Assembly: GCA_018364155.1 (NCBI GenBank)
Contig: JAGZMM010000001.1
Location: forward strand, 372,001-436,000
Direction: 5' to 3'
DNA from: Clostridiales bacterium
GTDB taxonomy: Bacteria > Bacillota > Clostridia > Oscillospirales > Acutalibacteraceae
DNA length: 64,000 bases
The notes beneath the pieces are model-generated. The model searched no databases. It was not told where the DNA came from and worked only from the letters and a program-made list of their open reading frames with translations. Below are positions 19,194 to 26,196 of the stretch, one piece after another; positions within the stretch are counted from its first letter, which is position 1; each line of letters opens with the position of its first letter. The translations under genes were made by a program, and so were the position numbers.

Positions 19194-20477
19194 ATGAATG
19201 GATATTACGATGGCATTTTCTGCGGAGAGGAAAGATTTCACAATCCCAATTACGCCTACTGCGGCTGTTGCTGCTGTCAAGGACCAATGGGCCCGACAGG
19301 TCCTACGGGGCCGCAAGGACCTCCGGGAGCGCCCGGTACGGGAGACGGGGCGACAGGTCCTACCGGTCCCCGCGGTATTTCGGGCGAGCCCGGTCCACAG
19401 GGCCCGGCAGGCCCGCAGGGAATCCAAGGCGAACCTGGTCCACAGGGCCCAGTCGGCCCGCAGGGAATCCAGGGGGAACCCGGTCCACAGGGTCCAGTCG
19501 GCCCGCAGGGAATCCAGGGCGAACCTGGTCCACAGGGTCTGGTCGGCCCGCAGGGAATCCAAGGCGAACCCGGTATTCAGGGCCCCACTGGCCCGCAGGG
19601 AATCCAGGGCGAACCTGGTCCACAAGGCCCAGTCGGTCCGCAGGGAATCCAGGGGGAACCGGGCATTCAAGGTCCCACCGGCCCACAGGGAATCCAAGGC
19701 GAAATCGGGCCGCAAGGTCCCGCTGGCGTACAGGGAATTCAGGGCGAGCCCGGGCCGCAAGGTCCTGCTGGCCCGCAAGGCATCCAAGGCGAGCAAGGCA
19801 TTCAGGGCCCGATCGGCCCACAGGGAATCCAAGGTGAAACCGGTCCGCAAGGTCCCGCTGGTCCACAGGGAATCCAGGGCGAACAGGGGCCAACCGGCAC
19901 ATTTGAGCCCGGAGGAGTTTTGTTTTATGTAAACGGCAACGGTGGACCGATTCCCATCCGGTTCGGAGAGGATTTAAATTTCATTTCCCCCAATTTGAAT
20001 ATCTTTTTAAACGACAATCCAGCGACTGTGCACATTGAAGGAAATAAAATGGACGGTGCATTCGGCGGGATTTATTCCAATCAAGTCCAATCCTTCAACT
20101 TTTCTGTCAGCGGGCAAGCGGAACAGGTCCAGCTCAATAATTTTATGCCTTCTTTTAATGTTGGGCAAGGTCCTAACGATCTGCAAATCTATCTTCCGGG
20201 CGAATATGAAATCCATTATATGATTCGCATTGCCCCCGTGGCAGCACCAGGCCAGACCATTTCCGCAGGAGTGCGGCAGAACGGTAGTTTCATCGACTCT
20301 TCTCTGCAGTTTAGCCCGCTTTCCACAACGGAAACCACCATTTTACAGGGAAGTATCATCGAATTTCTGAGCGGGCAGGTTGATTTGGCCTTTTTGTCCA
20401 CAGGCGCCGCAACTTTTGATCTAACCTCGCTTACCAACGCAACGTTGACTGTGGAAAGACTTTCTCCATTGCCGTAA
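19194..20477 (+). CDS. Collagen-like triple-helix repeat protein
   Basis: About 427 residues from the ATG at 19194, chosen because MNGYYDG begins compact sequence; an AGGG lies 11 bases before it, and upstream in-frame ATGs lack a ribosome site. A Cys-rich head (YCGCCCCQ) is followed by about 220 residues of uninterrupted Gly-X-Y, mainly 15-residue units built on GPQGPVGPQGIQGEP. A C-terminal globular domain of about 150 residues resembles the TNF/C1q-like trimerisation heads of BclA-type proteins. Such proteins coat spores (exosporium) or cell surfaces of Firmicutes. There is no signal peptide, which fits a spore-surface protein. The exact location is inferred. A hairpin follows the gene. 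Confidence 0.88.
   Translation: MNGYYDGIFCGEERFHNPNYAYCGCCCCQGPMGPTGPTGPQGPPGAPGTGDGATGPTGPRGISGEPGPQGPAGPQGIQGEPGPQGPVGPQGIQGEPGPQGPVGPQGIQGEPGPQGLVGPQGIQGEPGIQGPTGPQGIQGEPGPQGPVGPQGIQGEPGIQGPTGPQGIQGEIGPQGPAGVQGIQGEPGPQGPAGPQGIQGEQGIQGPIGPQGIQGETGPQGPAGPQGIQGEQGPTGTFEPGGVLFYVNGNGGPIPIRFGEDLNFISPNLNIFLNDNPATVHIEGNKMDGAFGGIYSNQVQSFNFSVSGQAEQVQLNNFMPSFNVGQGPNDLQIYLPGEYEIHYMIRIAPVAAPGQTISAGVRQNGSFIDSSLQFSPLSTTETTILQGSIIEFLSGQVDLAFLSTGAATFDLTSLTNATLTVERLSPLP
19385..19880 (+). repeat. About eleven 45-bp tandem repeats encoding Gly-X-Y units
   Basis: Near-identical 45-bp units, each with the core CCGCAGGGAATCCAGGGCGA or a close variant, encode 15-residue collagen units. Such arrays often vary in copy number between strains. 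Confidence 0.9.
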
Positions 20478-20536
20478 AAAGGCCTGGCGACACAGCACAT
20501 GAGGAAAAAACATTTATATGAATACCCGCTAAAAAC

Positions 20537-20572
20537 ATGGAGCCTGGAACGCAATATGCGTCCAGGCTCCAT
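20537..20572. terminator. Hairpin after collagen-like gene
   Basis: ATGGAGCCTGGA pairs with TCCAGGCTCCAT around a 12-base loop with a few more pairs inside. It has no clear T-run, so termination is likely but not certain. Confidence 0.6.
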
Positions 20573-20873
20573 CCGATGGGTTTGTGCTGCAAAACGGGTT
20601 ATTTTCAAATGAAATTTGAAACCTCAAATTATGTAGGTGGTTATACCGCCTCATAGGGATTTAATAAAGACCTCCGAAACCGTTGAAAATAAAGGATTTT
20701 TCGTACTCTGCTCGCCTTATCCCTTTATATGATTTCACACCGTTTTACCCTTGCTCCGAGAAGTTATAAGGGCAAAAGTAAGGGCAGAAAAAACTGATAA
20801 CACGATATAACAAGGTGTGGCAATCGGGAAACTGTGATGTATGTGCGAATATATGATTTTGGAGGATTACAAA
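20573..20873. other. AT-rich non-coding stretch at left edge of decayed mobile element
   Basis: No gene of known type is visible. Base composition drops compared with the collagen gene. The left end of the integrated element probably lies here, but I could not find a direct repeat matching the right end. Confidence 0.5.
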
Positions 20874-21246
20874 ATGGAACAGTACATCTATAACGAGCGA
20901 AACGGTCTTTGGTATGAGCTGCGGGGCGATTATTATATCCCTTACTTGGAATTACCCGCCGAAAAAGAAGAACGGCATATCGGCGTATGGGGGCAGCGGC
21001 ATTTGCGGTATATCCGTGAGCATAAAAAGGCTCTTTATACCAGCCTTTTGCAAGCGGCAATCCTATCTTGCCGATGTTGAGGAACAGGCACAGAAGCTGT
21101 TTGACCGGCTTATGAAGCAGCGGGCGGAGCGTGAGGGCATTACCGAAACGCTGAAAGCCGACAATCAGATGGAATGGATTGGCAGGATAAACGCCCTGCG
21201 GTCGGCGGTTATAGAAACCGTCAACGCCGAGGTGATCTTCGTATGA
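20874..21246 (+). pseudogene. tnpV transposon protein, frameshifted
   Basis: The start ATG at 20874 has TTTGGAGG 9 bases upstream. The first part (MEQYIYNERNGLWYELRG, GQRHLRYIREHKKALYTSLL) and the second part (SYLADVEEQAQKLFDRLMKQ, MEWIGRINALRSAVIE) are both TnpV-like but lie in different frames. The break is near 21050-21060. TnpV is a small protein of unknown role carried by many Clostridia transposons. Confidence 0.8.
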
Positions 21247-21386
21247 AGAAGAAATACCACCTTTATTTGACGGCAGAAGAAAGACGGTATGTTTTCAACG
21301 CTCTGCTTGCGTACCGCAATAAGCTGCTGGCGCAGGGCAGATATACAGACCTTATAGACGAGATAATGATAAAGCTGCAAAAATGA
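21243..21386 (+). CDS. Small mobile-element protein (47 aa)
   Basis: It starts at ATG 21243, overlapping the tnpV stop by four bases. Sequence MKKKYHLYLTAEERRYVFNA to LIDEIMIKLQK is compact and charged. Similar small proteins follow tnpV in clostridial elements. Function is unknown. It is intact, but its partner is not. Confidence 0.6.
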   Translation: MKKKYHLYLTAEERRYVFNALLAYRNKLLAQGRYTDLIDEIMIKLQK

Positions 21387-21413
21387 GCCTGTAACGCTTT
21401 CAGGCGCAAAATC

Positions 21414-21444
21414 GAGGGGTAAGGTAGAAAACACCTTGCCCCTC
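21414..21444. repeat. 12-bp hairpin after tnpV unit
   Basis: GAGGGGTAAGGT pairs with ACCTTGCCCCTC (one G-U). It may end the tnpV transcript, though no T-run follows. From 21445 to 21675 I see no gene. Confidence 0.55.
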
Positions 21445-21675
21445 AAAGTTTAGGCTCAAAAACGGCTTAAAATCAGGCTTTTTTGACCTCTAAATGTCCA
21501 CGTAGCGAGGTGAATGGTTTGATTGGAATACCGTTTTTAGTATAACAGTCGTGCCGTCGAAAACAAGCAATGCAACACTTGCCGGAACAAGTGAAAACAA
21601 ATCGCACCCATTTTCTTACTTAATCTTTTTCATCAGTATAACTGTCCTTTTTCTCACCCTTTTTGCTTTCCGCCC

Positions 21676-22151
21676 TTAATTGATTTCCAGTGCCGACTGC
21701 TTGGCGAGGATCGCGTTTACCTTGTCGTACAGATCATCGATCATAATTTCAGTTTTCAGGTTGACCTTGTAATCGTTTTCGGCTCTTTGACGATCCTTTT
21801 CCTCCTGTCGGTTCTGGCTCATCATAATAAGGGGCGCTTGAATTGCCGCCACGCGGGACAGCGCCAGGTTCAGCAGGATAAACGGATACGGATCAAACGA
21901 CTCGGTTGCCGAAAGGACATTAACGACCATCCAAAGAACAAGCACTCCTGTAAAGGAGAAGATGAATGCCCAGCTGCCGGCAAATTTTGCAATGATATCG
22001 GCAGCGCGCTGTCCTAATGTATACTTTTCCTTTCCGCTTTACGGCTTGACCGAAATTTTGCTGTCTGTCAGTAAATTCAGCACTTCCTCATCGGTCATGT
22101 CGCGGCGGATATCGTTTAATACTTTTAAAACAGTTTTCTGTTTTCTTTCAT
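21676..22151 (-). pseudogene. DUF1003 membrane protein, frameshift and stop
   Basis: The intact part (21676-22038) reads GQRAADIIAKFAGSWAFIFSF, VLVLWMVVNV and PYPFILLNLALSRVAAIQAP, the core of DUF1003. These proteins have two membrane helices and unknown function and are often found with stress genes. Upstream, the same frame continues (NDIRRDMTDEEVLNLL) but is cut by TAA at 22039-22041. A shift near the start leaves MKENRKLF out of frame. So two lesions separate the N-terminus from the core; a short product could still start inside. It lies directly after the PucR-like gene on the same strand. Confidence 0.75.
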
Positions 22152-23393
22152 GATCATTGTCTCTCTCTCGTTCTTGTTTATGGTATGCAGAAAGAAATCC
22201 GGTCCCTTCTCCTTAAACAGCAGCAGTGACACGCCAAGCAGCAAATCGGCGTGTGCGGCAGGCTCATCCAAAGGAATGGCAAAATCGTCCTCTATTCTGC
22301 GGATACGGTAAAGCACCGTATTCCGATGGGTAAAAAGTGCATCGCAGGTCTTCTTCAGCGATCGGCAGCAGGTCAGATAGTGATAAAGCGTTTCGCAATA
22401 CTGCGTGTCCTTTTTTTTATCGTGTGCGGCAAGTGCCCGGAGCTCTTTTGCAATCAGGTCGCTTCGCCCCTCCAAATCTTTCAGCAGAAGCGGCGTGCGG
22501 AGTTGCGCCACCGTGCAGACATTTCCGCTGTGAAAGCGGCGATCCACCATCAGTTCCAGCGCTTCACGCGCTGTGCGATAGAGGGCTGGCAACTCAAACA
22601 GTTCGTCAATTCCATCCGATATCACCACTTTTAATTGGAACTCCTCCGCCAACGCAGAAAAAGCGTTGGAATCTGTTTTTCCATGTAAGAATAGAAACAC
22701 ATCTCCCCGATATAAAAAGGAATGTGACTGTGGGAATCTTACGCCGAGTTCATCTTTCAGATGCCGTTTGCCGAGATATTCGTTGTGATAGGCGGTCAGA
22801 TCGATCAGCGCAAAGCCTGTGGGATGAAAATCCGCAAGATAAGTACCAGAGGCTTGCAGACGAAAATAAGGCGCCGAGGAAAATCCTCCGTCTAAAAGAT
22901 GCATCAGGATATCCTCTGCCGTTTCAAAGGGCTTGTCCTGCCTGCTGGCTTCGATAAAGGCCTGCTTTGCCAAAACCTGTTCTACTGTATTCCAGATTTC
23001 CGGCGGAATGCTTTGCAGATGTCCGTCCGTATCTACGCAAATAAGATAGCCCAGCCGCACACCGGAGCTGATGAGCGGCGCGAAGCGGCGACGGTAATTG
23101 CTGCCGTCCAGCTTTATATAGTCTTTCCTCCCGGCAGACAGCTCTTCACTTTGACTGATAACCGCACCGGCCTCATAGGTAATCTCCCCCTGTCTGACGG
23201 CATCCTGAAAAAGCGGATCGGTAAAGCCGAGCGGTCGATGATGTGCCGTAACATGAAAGGTATCGTCCAGTACAATCAGAGGACATTCCAGCAACGCACC
23301 GGCGTCGGCAGCCAACGCCTTTAAATCGTCCTGTGCGAAAAACTCTGCCAAAAGTGCGTCGGCACTTCCGCTCTTCCAATTTGCTTGCTCCAT
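22125..23393 (-). CDS. PucR/CdaR-like transcription regulator of the stress island
   Basis: About 422 residues. The ATG at 23393 is preferred because AGAAGGGGG is 6 bases upstream; another ATG two codons earlier overlaps that site. Residues 1-160 form a GAF-like sensor region. The middle (about 200-320) resembles the GGDEF-like CdaR domain. The C-terminus carries the PucR helix-turn-helix (LKKTCDALFTHRNTVLYRIRRIEDDF). Family members are usually activators responding to small molecules. It is divergent from the hdeD-hsp20 operon. A palindrome, CTTGTGC-N5-GCACAAG, sits between its start point and start codon, and the same palindrome precedes the mcsA-clpC operon. I infer that it controls both units and itself. 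The signal is unknown. Confidence 0.85.
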   Translation of the reverse strand: MEQANWKSGSADALLAEFFAQDDLKALAADAGALLECPLIVLDDTFHVTAHHRPLGFTDPLFQDAVRQGEITYEAGAVISQSEELSAGRKDYIKLDGSNYRRRFAPLISSGVRLGYLICVDTDGHLQSIPPEIWNTVEQVLAKQAFIEASRQDKPFETAEDILMHLLDGGFSSAPYFRLQASGTYLADFHPTGFALIDLTAYHNEYLGKRHLKDELGVRFPQSHSFLYRGDVFLFLHGKTDSNAFSALAEEFQLKVVISDGIDELFELPALYRTAREALELMVDRRFHSGNVCTVAQLRTPLLLKDLEGRSDLIAKELRALAAHDKKKDTQYCETLYHYLTCCRSLKKTCDALFTHRNTVLYRIRRIEDDFAIPLDEPAAHADLLLGVSLLLFKEKGPDFFLHTINKNERETMIMKENRKLF

Positions 23394-23409
23394 ATCCATC
23401 CCCCTTCTA

Positions 23410-23428
23410 CTTGTGCAAAAAGCACAAG
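23410..23428. promoter_or_regulatory. Palindromic operator 1, TTGTGC-N5-GCACAA
   Basis: CTTGTGC-AAAAA-GCACAAG. It is centred 68 bases before the -10 of the hdeD promoter and just downstream of the predicted pucR start point. An overlapping inverted repeat, GCAAAAAGCAC-AA-GTGCTTTTTGC (23415-23438), could also form an RNA hairpin in the pucR leader. Confidence 0.75.
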
Positions 23429-23441
23429 TGCTTTTTGCTTT

Positions 23442-23470
23442 ATTATACTGCTGTACCATTGTCGTTTCAA
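23442..23470 (-). promoter_or_regulatory. pucR-like gene promoter
   Basis: Minus-strand TTGAAA (23470-23465), 17 bases, TATAAT (23447-23442). Its -35 box is the same six bases used, on the other strand, by the divergent hdeD promoter, so the two compete. Confidence 0.75.
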
Positions 23471-23492
23471 GAGCAAAAGATTAAACTATATA
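23465..23492 (+). promoter_or_regulatory. hdeD-hsp20 operon promoter
   Basis: TTTCAA, 16 bases, TATATA. The block AAAAG-x-TTAAACTATA around the -10 is shared with the mcsA-clpC promoter at 25583. The weak -35 fits a need for an activator bound at the upstream palindrome. Confidence 0.7.
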
Positions 23493-23534
23493 CAGAAACA
23501 GAGAAAGGTCAACGAAAAGGCGGTGCCGAAGTTT

Positions 23535-24062
23535 ATGACTTCTAAAACGATGCGTGTTTTGAATATTGTTTCCGGTGCGCTTTTGATTGCGATTGGTATC
23601 TACTGCTTGTGCAATCAGGACATTGCAGCAGCAACGGCAGGTTTGATGGTCGGTATTTTTATGTTGGTTTCGGGCGTTATCGAGATCGTTGTGTTTGCGG
23701 CAACGAGCAGGCTGCTGATTGGCTCCGGTTGGTTGTTGCTGGACGGTGTGCTGACAGCAATTTTGTCGCTGTTCCTGCTATTCAATCAGTGGTTTACCAT
23801 GTTGTCATTGCCGTTTTTGTTTACGCTTTGGCTCTTGTTTTCCGGTATTTCACGGTTCGTCAGTGCATTTGATTTAAAGGCGCTCGGTGTTCGCAACTGG
23901 GGATGGGTTTTAGCCATCGGTATTATTCTGATGATTGCTGGCTTCATCTGTATGATGGATCCGTGGGTCAGCATAGCAGCTGTCGGTATGACGGTGGGAC
24001 TTGTGTTCCTGCTTGAAGGCATTAGTTCGATTATCTATGCTTGTATCCCGAGAACAAGATAA
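23535..24062 (+). CDS. HdeD-like (DUF308) membrane protein, island copy
   Basis: 175 residues with six predicted membrane helices (VLNIVSGALLIAIGIYCL, GLMVGIFMLVSGVIEIVVF, LLLDGVLTAILSLFLLF, FTMLSLPFLFTLWLLFSGIS). The motif LFSGISRFVSAFDLKALGVR is shared with a second copy at 59.1 kb. HdeD of E. coli protects against acid, and HdeD-like proteins are common in heat-resistance islands of Proteobacteria. Start ATG at 23535. It is the first gene of the operon with hsp20. How the protein protects is not known. Confidence 0.88.
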   Translation: MTSKTMRVLNIVSGALLIAIGIYCLCNQDIAAATAGLMVGIFMLVSGVIEIVVFAATSRLLIGSGWLLLDGVLTAILSLFLLFNQWFTMLSLPFLFTLWLLFSGISRFVSAFDLKALGVRNWGWVLAIGIILMIAGFICMMDPWVSIAAVGMTVGLVFLLEGISSIIYACIPRTR

Positions 24063-24151
24063 CTTGTTGAAAGCAATGCTCAGGTGCGGTTTACCGCACT
24101 GTAAAGCTTTAATCTTTAATATAGACAAAAAATTATTTGGAGGAATGTATT

Positions 24152-24586
24152 ATGTTACCTAGCATTTACGGTGAAAACATGTTAGACGATTTCTTTGGCA
24201 CCAGTTTCTTCGGCGGTCATGATCCGCTGTTCGGTAAGCACGGCAGAAACCTGATGAAGACCGATATCCGCGAGACGGATGACGCCAAGGGTTACCGTTT
24301 CGCAGTGGATCTACCCGGCTTTGAAAAGGACGAGATCCATGTGGATGCCAAGGACGGTTATTTGACCGTCAGTGCCGAAAAGGGTCTTGACAAGGACGAA
24401 GAAGATAAGAAGGGTCGTATCCTTCGTCAGGAGCGTTATGCCGGCGCTTGCTCCCGTAGCTTCTATGTCGGCGATGTAAAGCCGGAGGACATCAAGGCGA
24501 AATACGAGCACGGCGTTCTGACCATTCTGGTTCCGAAGCATGATCCGAAAAAGCTGACTTCGAGCAGCAAGGTTACCATTGAATAA
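24152..24586 (+). CDS. Small heat shock protein Hsp20
   Basis: 144 residues with a central alpha-crystallin domain: DIRETDDAKGYRFAVDLPGF, EKDEIHVDAKDGYLTVSAEK, and the C-terminal strand GVLTILVPKHD. This is an ATP-independent holdase in the cytosol that keeps unfolding proteins soluble for ClpC or other machines. RBS TTGGAGG lies 9 bases before the ATG. The C-terminal I/V-x-I/V tail motif is reduced to VTIE. It is second in the operon after hdeD and followed by a strong terminator that will cut down expression of the hydrolase gene. Confidence 0.95.
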   Translation: MLPSIYGENMLDDFFGTSFFGGHDPLFGKHGRNLMKTDIRETDDAKGYRFAVDLPGFEKDEIHVDAKDGYLTVSAEKGLDKDEEDKKGRILRQERYAGACSRSFYVGDVKPEDIKAKYEHGVLTILVPKHDPKKLTSSSKVTIE

Positions 24587-24597
24587 TTGTGACCGGG

Positions 24598-24632
24598 TCT
24601 GCCGCCTGCACTGCGCAGGCGGCAGATTTTTA
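24598..24632 (+). terminator. Intrinsic terminator between hsp20 and hydrolase gene
   Basis: TCTGCCGCCTGC pairs perfectly with GCAGGCGGCAGA, followed by TTTTTA. Read-through or partial termination must feed the next gene, since no separate promoter is evident. Confidence 0.88.
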
Positions 24633-24647
24633 TAAGGAAGCGAAAAC

Positions 24648-25517
24648 ATGAAACAGACAATTTCACTGAACGGCGTCATTGATATGCATGTTCACACAAC
24701 GCCGGATGTTTGTCAGCGCACTTATAACGATTTGGAGTTGACCTCCGCTGCCGTTCGTGCCGGGGCAAGGGCGATTGTCATCAAAGGGCATCACTGCTCC
24801 ACCGTAGCGCGTGCAGCGCTGTGCAATGCCTATAACCGAATGGCATTTGACAGCAACGCCTTTGTCATGTACGGCGGATTGGCTCTGAACTATGAAGCGG
24901 GCGGACTGAATCCCAAAGCGGTACAGACCGCACTTGAAATGGGTGCTAAAGTCATTTGGCTGCCAACGGTGGATGCGGAAAACGATTGCCGAAAGCACGG
25001 AAGATACGGTGGCATTCGCATGACGGACGGTCGAGGTGTACCGCTTCCGGAACTGCGCCGGATTTTTATGCTTATCAAGGACTATGATGCGGTTCTTGCC
25101 ACCGGACATGTTTCGCCGGAAGAGATACGGTGTGTGGTAGACAGCGCCCGCAACATCGGCGTACAAAAGATCGTGATTACCCATCCGGAATACTGGGTCG
25201 TGGATATGAGCCTTGAAATGCAAAAGGAACTGATATCGGATTACAATGTCGTTTTGGAACGCTGCTTTATGCAGCCGCTGAAAAGCGGTCAGTGGGTCAG
25301 CAATGCAGAGCGTAACTTGGAAGCCATACGGAAGCTCGGAGCAGAGAGCACAATCCTGTCCACCGACTGCGGCAATCCCGCAACGCCGCCGTGGGAGAAA
25401 TCCATGCGGCAGTATCTGCAGTTTATGGCCGACCACAGTGTCAGCCGGGAAGAGCTGCGAAGTATGACCAAAACCACGCCTGCGCGGCTCTTGAGACTTA
25501 CGGATATCCTGGAATAA
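24648..25517 (+). CDS. Metal-dependent hydrolase of the amidohydrolase superfamily (DUF6282-like)
   Basis: 289 residues with a full set of candidate metal ligands on a TIM-barrel order: DMHVHT near the start, VIKGHH (Lys/His) about 45, ATGHVS about 150, ITHPEYW about 180 and STDCGNP about 245. It resembles a family of uncharacterised cytosolic amidohydrolases. Substrate is unknown. Its place between hsp20 and mcsA-clpC in a stress cassette is odd, since known protein-quality islands do not carry such an enzyme. It may detoxify or repair a damaged metabolite, but that is speculation. RBS AAGGAAG is 8 bases before the ATG. Confidence 0.75.
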   Translation: MKQTISLNGVIDMHVHTTPDVCQRTYNDLELTSAAVRAGARAIVIKGHHCSTVARAALCNAYNRMAFDSNAFVMYGGLALNYEAGGLNPKAVQTALEMGAKVIWLPTVDAENDCRKHGRYGGIRMTDGRGVPLPELRRIFMLIKDYDAVLATGHVSPEEIRCVVDSARNIGVQKIVITHPEYWVVDMSLEMQKELISDYNVVLERCFMQPLKSGQWVSNAERNLEAIRKLGAESTILSTDCGNPATPPWEKSMRQYLQFMADHSVSREELRSMTKTTPARLLRLTDILE

Positions 25518-25529
25518 ATGAAAGACACG

Positions 25530-25546
25530 TTGTGCATTTGGCACAA
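25530..25546. promoter_or_regulatory. Palindromic operator 2, TTGTGC-N5-GCACAA
   Basis: TTGTGC-ATTTG-GCACAA. Its centre is 67 bases before the -10 of the mcsA-clpC promoter, the same geometry as operator 1. Confidence 0.75.
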
Positions 25547-25582
25547 GCTGTTTTTCTTTTATTGTACCGACAGTTTCTTGCG

Positions 25583-25610
25583 CTTGCAAGGGAAAAGCTT
25601 AAACTATAAA
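25583..25610 (+). promoter_or_regulatory. mcsA-clpC operon promoter
   Basis: CTTGCA, 16 bases, TATAAA, with the AAAAGCTTAAACTATA block in common with the hdeD promoter. Confidence 0.7.
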
Positions 25611-25651
25611 TAGTGGAAAGAATACTAAACAGTCTCATGGAGGAATGAATA

Positions 25652-26143
25652 ATGAAATGCGAAAATTGTGGCAAGAACGAAGCCAACTTCGTATATCGCA
25701 GCAGTATCAATGGCAGAACAGAAGAACATCACTTCTGCCAGGCCTGTGCTGAAAAGCTGGGCTATACTCGGAGTTTTTTTGATCAGCGGCCGTCTGTGAT
25801 GGACAGCTTCTTTGGAAACAAAAGCTTCTTTAGCTCCATGCCGTCTTTGATGGGGCGGATGCTGGAGAGCCCTTTTGATGATTTCTTCGACGAAATGCCT
25901 GCCATCGGCGCAGCTCCGGTGCAGGAGGTTCAGAAGGAGCAGAAGGATAACCTGATGAGTTGTGAGGATCAGAGCCGTTTTTCCTACCTGCGTCAGATGA
26001 ATGCATTAAAGCATGCACAGAAGAAGGCCATTCACGAAGAAGACTTTGAGCGCGCCGCGGAGCTGCGGGACGAAATCCACAAGTTGGAAGAAACTCATAA
26101 GGAAGCCGAAGCGTCCAAAAAAGATGATAAGAATCGCAATTAA
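25652..26143 (+). CDS. McsA-like UvrB/UvrC-motif zinc protein
   Basis: 163 residues. The N-terminus has a zinc ribbon (CENCGKNEA and CQACAEKLG). A Phe/Met-rich middle follows. The C-terminal 45 residues are a UVR motif (ALKHAQKKAIHEEDFERAAELRDEIHKLEE). McsA in Bacillus is an adaptor that, with McsB kinase, feeds proteins to ClpC. No mcsB or ctsR is present here, unlike the standard ctsR-mcsA-mcsB-clpC operon, so it may act as a direct ClpC adaptor. It lies 53 bp upstream of clpC in the same operon. RBS GGAGG precedes the ATG. Confidence 0.88.
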   Translation: MKCENCGKNEANFVYRSSINGRTEEHHFCQACAEKLGYTRSFFDQRPSVMDSFFGNKSFFSSMPSLMGRMLESPFDDFFDEMPAIGAAPVQEVQKEQKDNLMSCEDQSRFSYLRQMNALKHAQKKAIHEEDFERAAELRDEIHKLEETHKEAEASKKDDKNRN

Positions 26144-26196
26144 AGCGTGTATCTAAAGGATAGGCGTACTTTACAATCAAAGAGAGGTATTGCGTT

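Noticed and set aside
19385..19880. CRISPR-like periodic repeats
   Set aside because: The period is 45 bp with no unique spacers and it codes for collagen units.
19119..19902. Overlapping open frames in all frames of the collagen repeat
   Set aside because: Tandem 45-bp repeats keep every frame open; only the Gly-X-Y frame has a protein-like head and tail.
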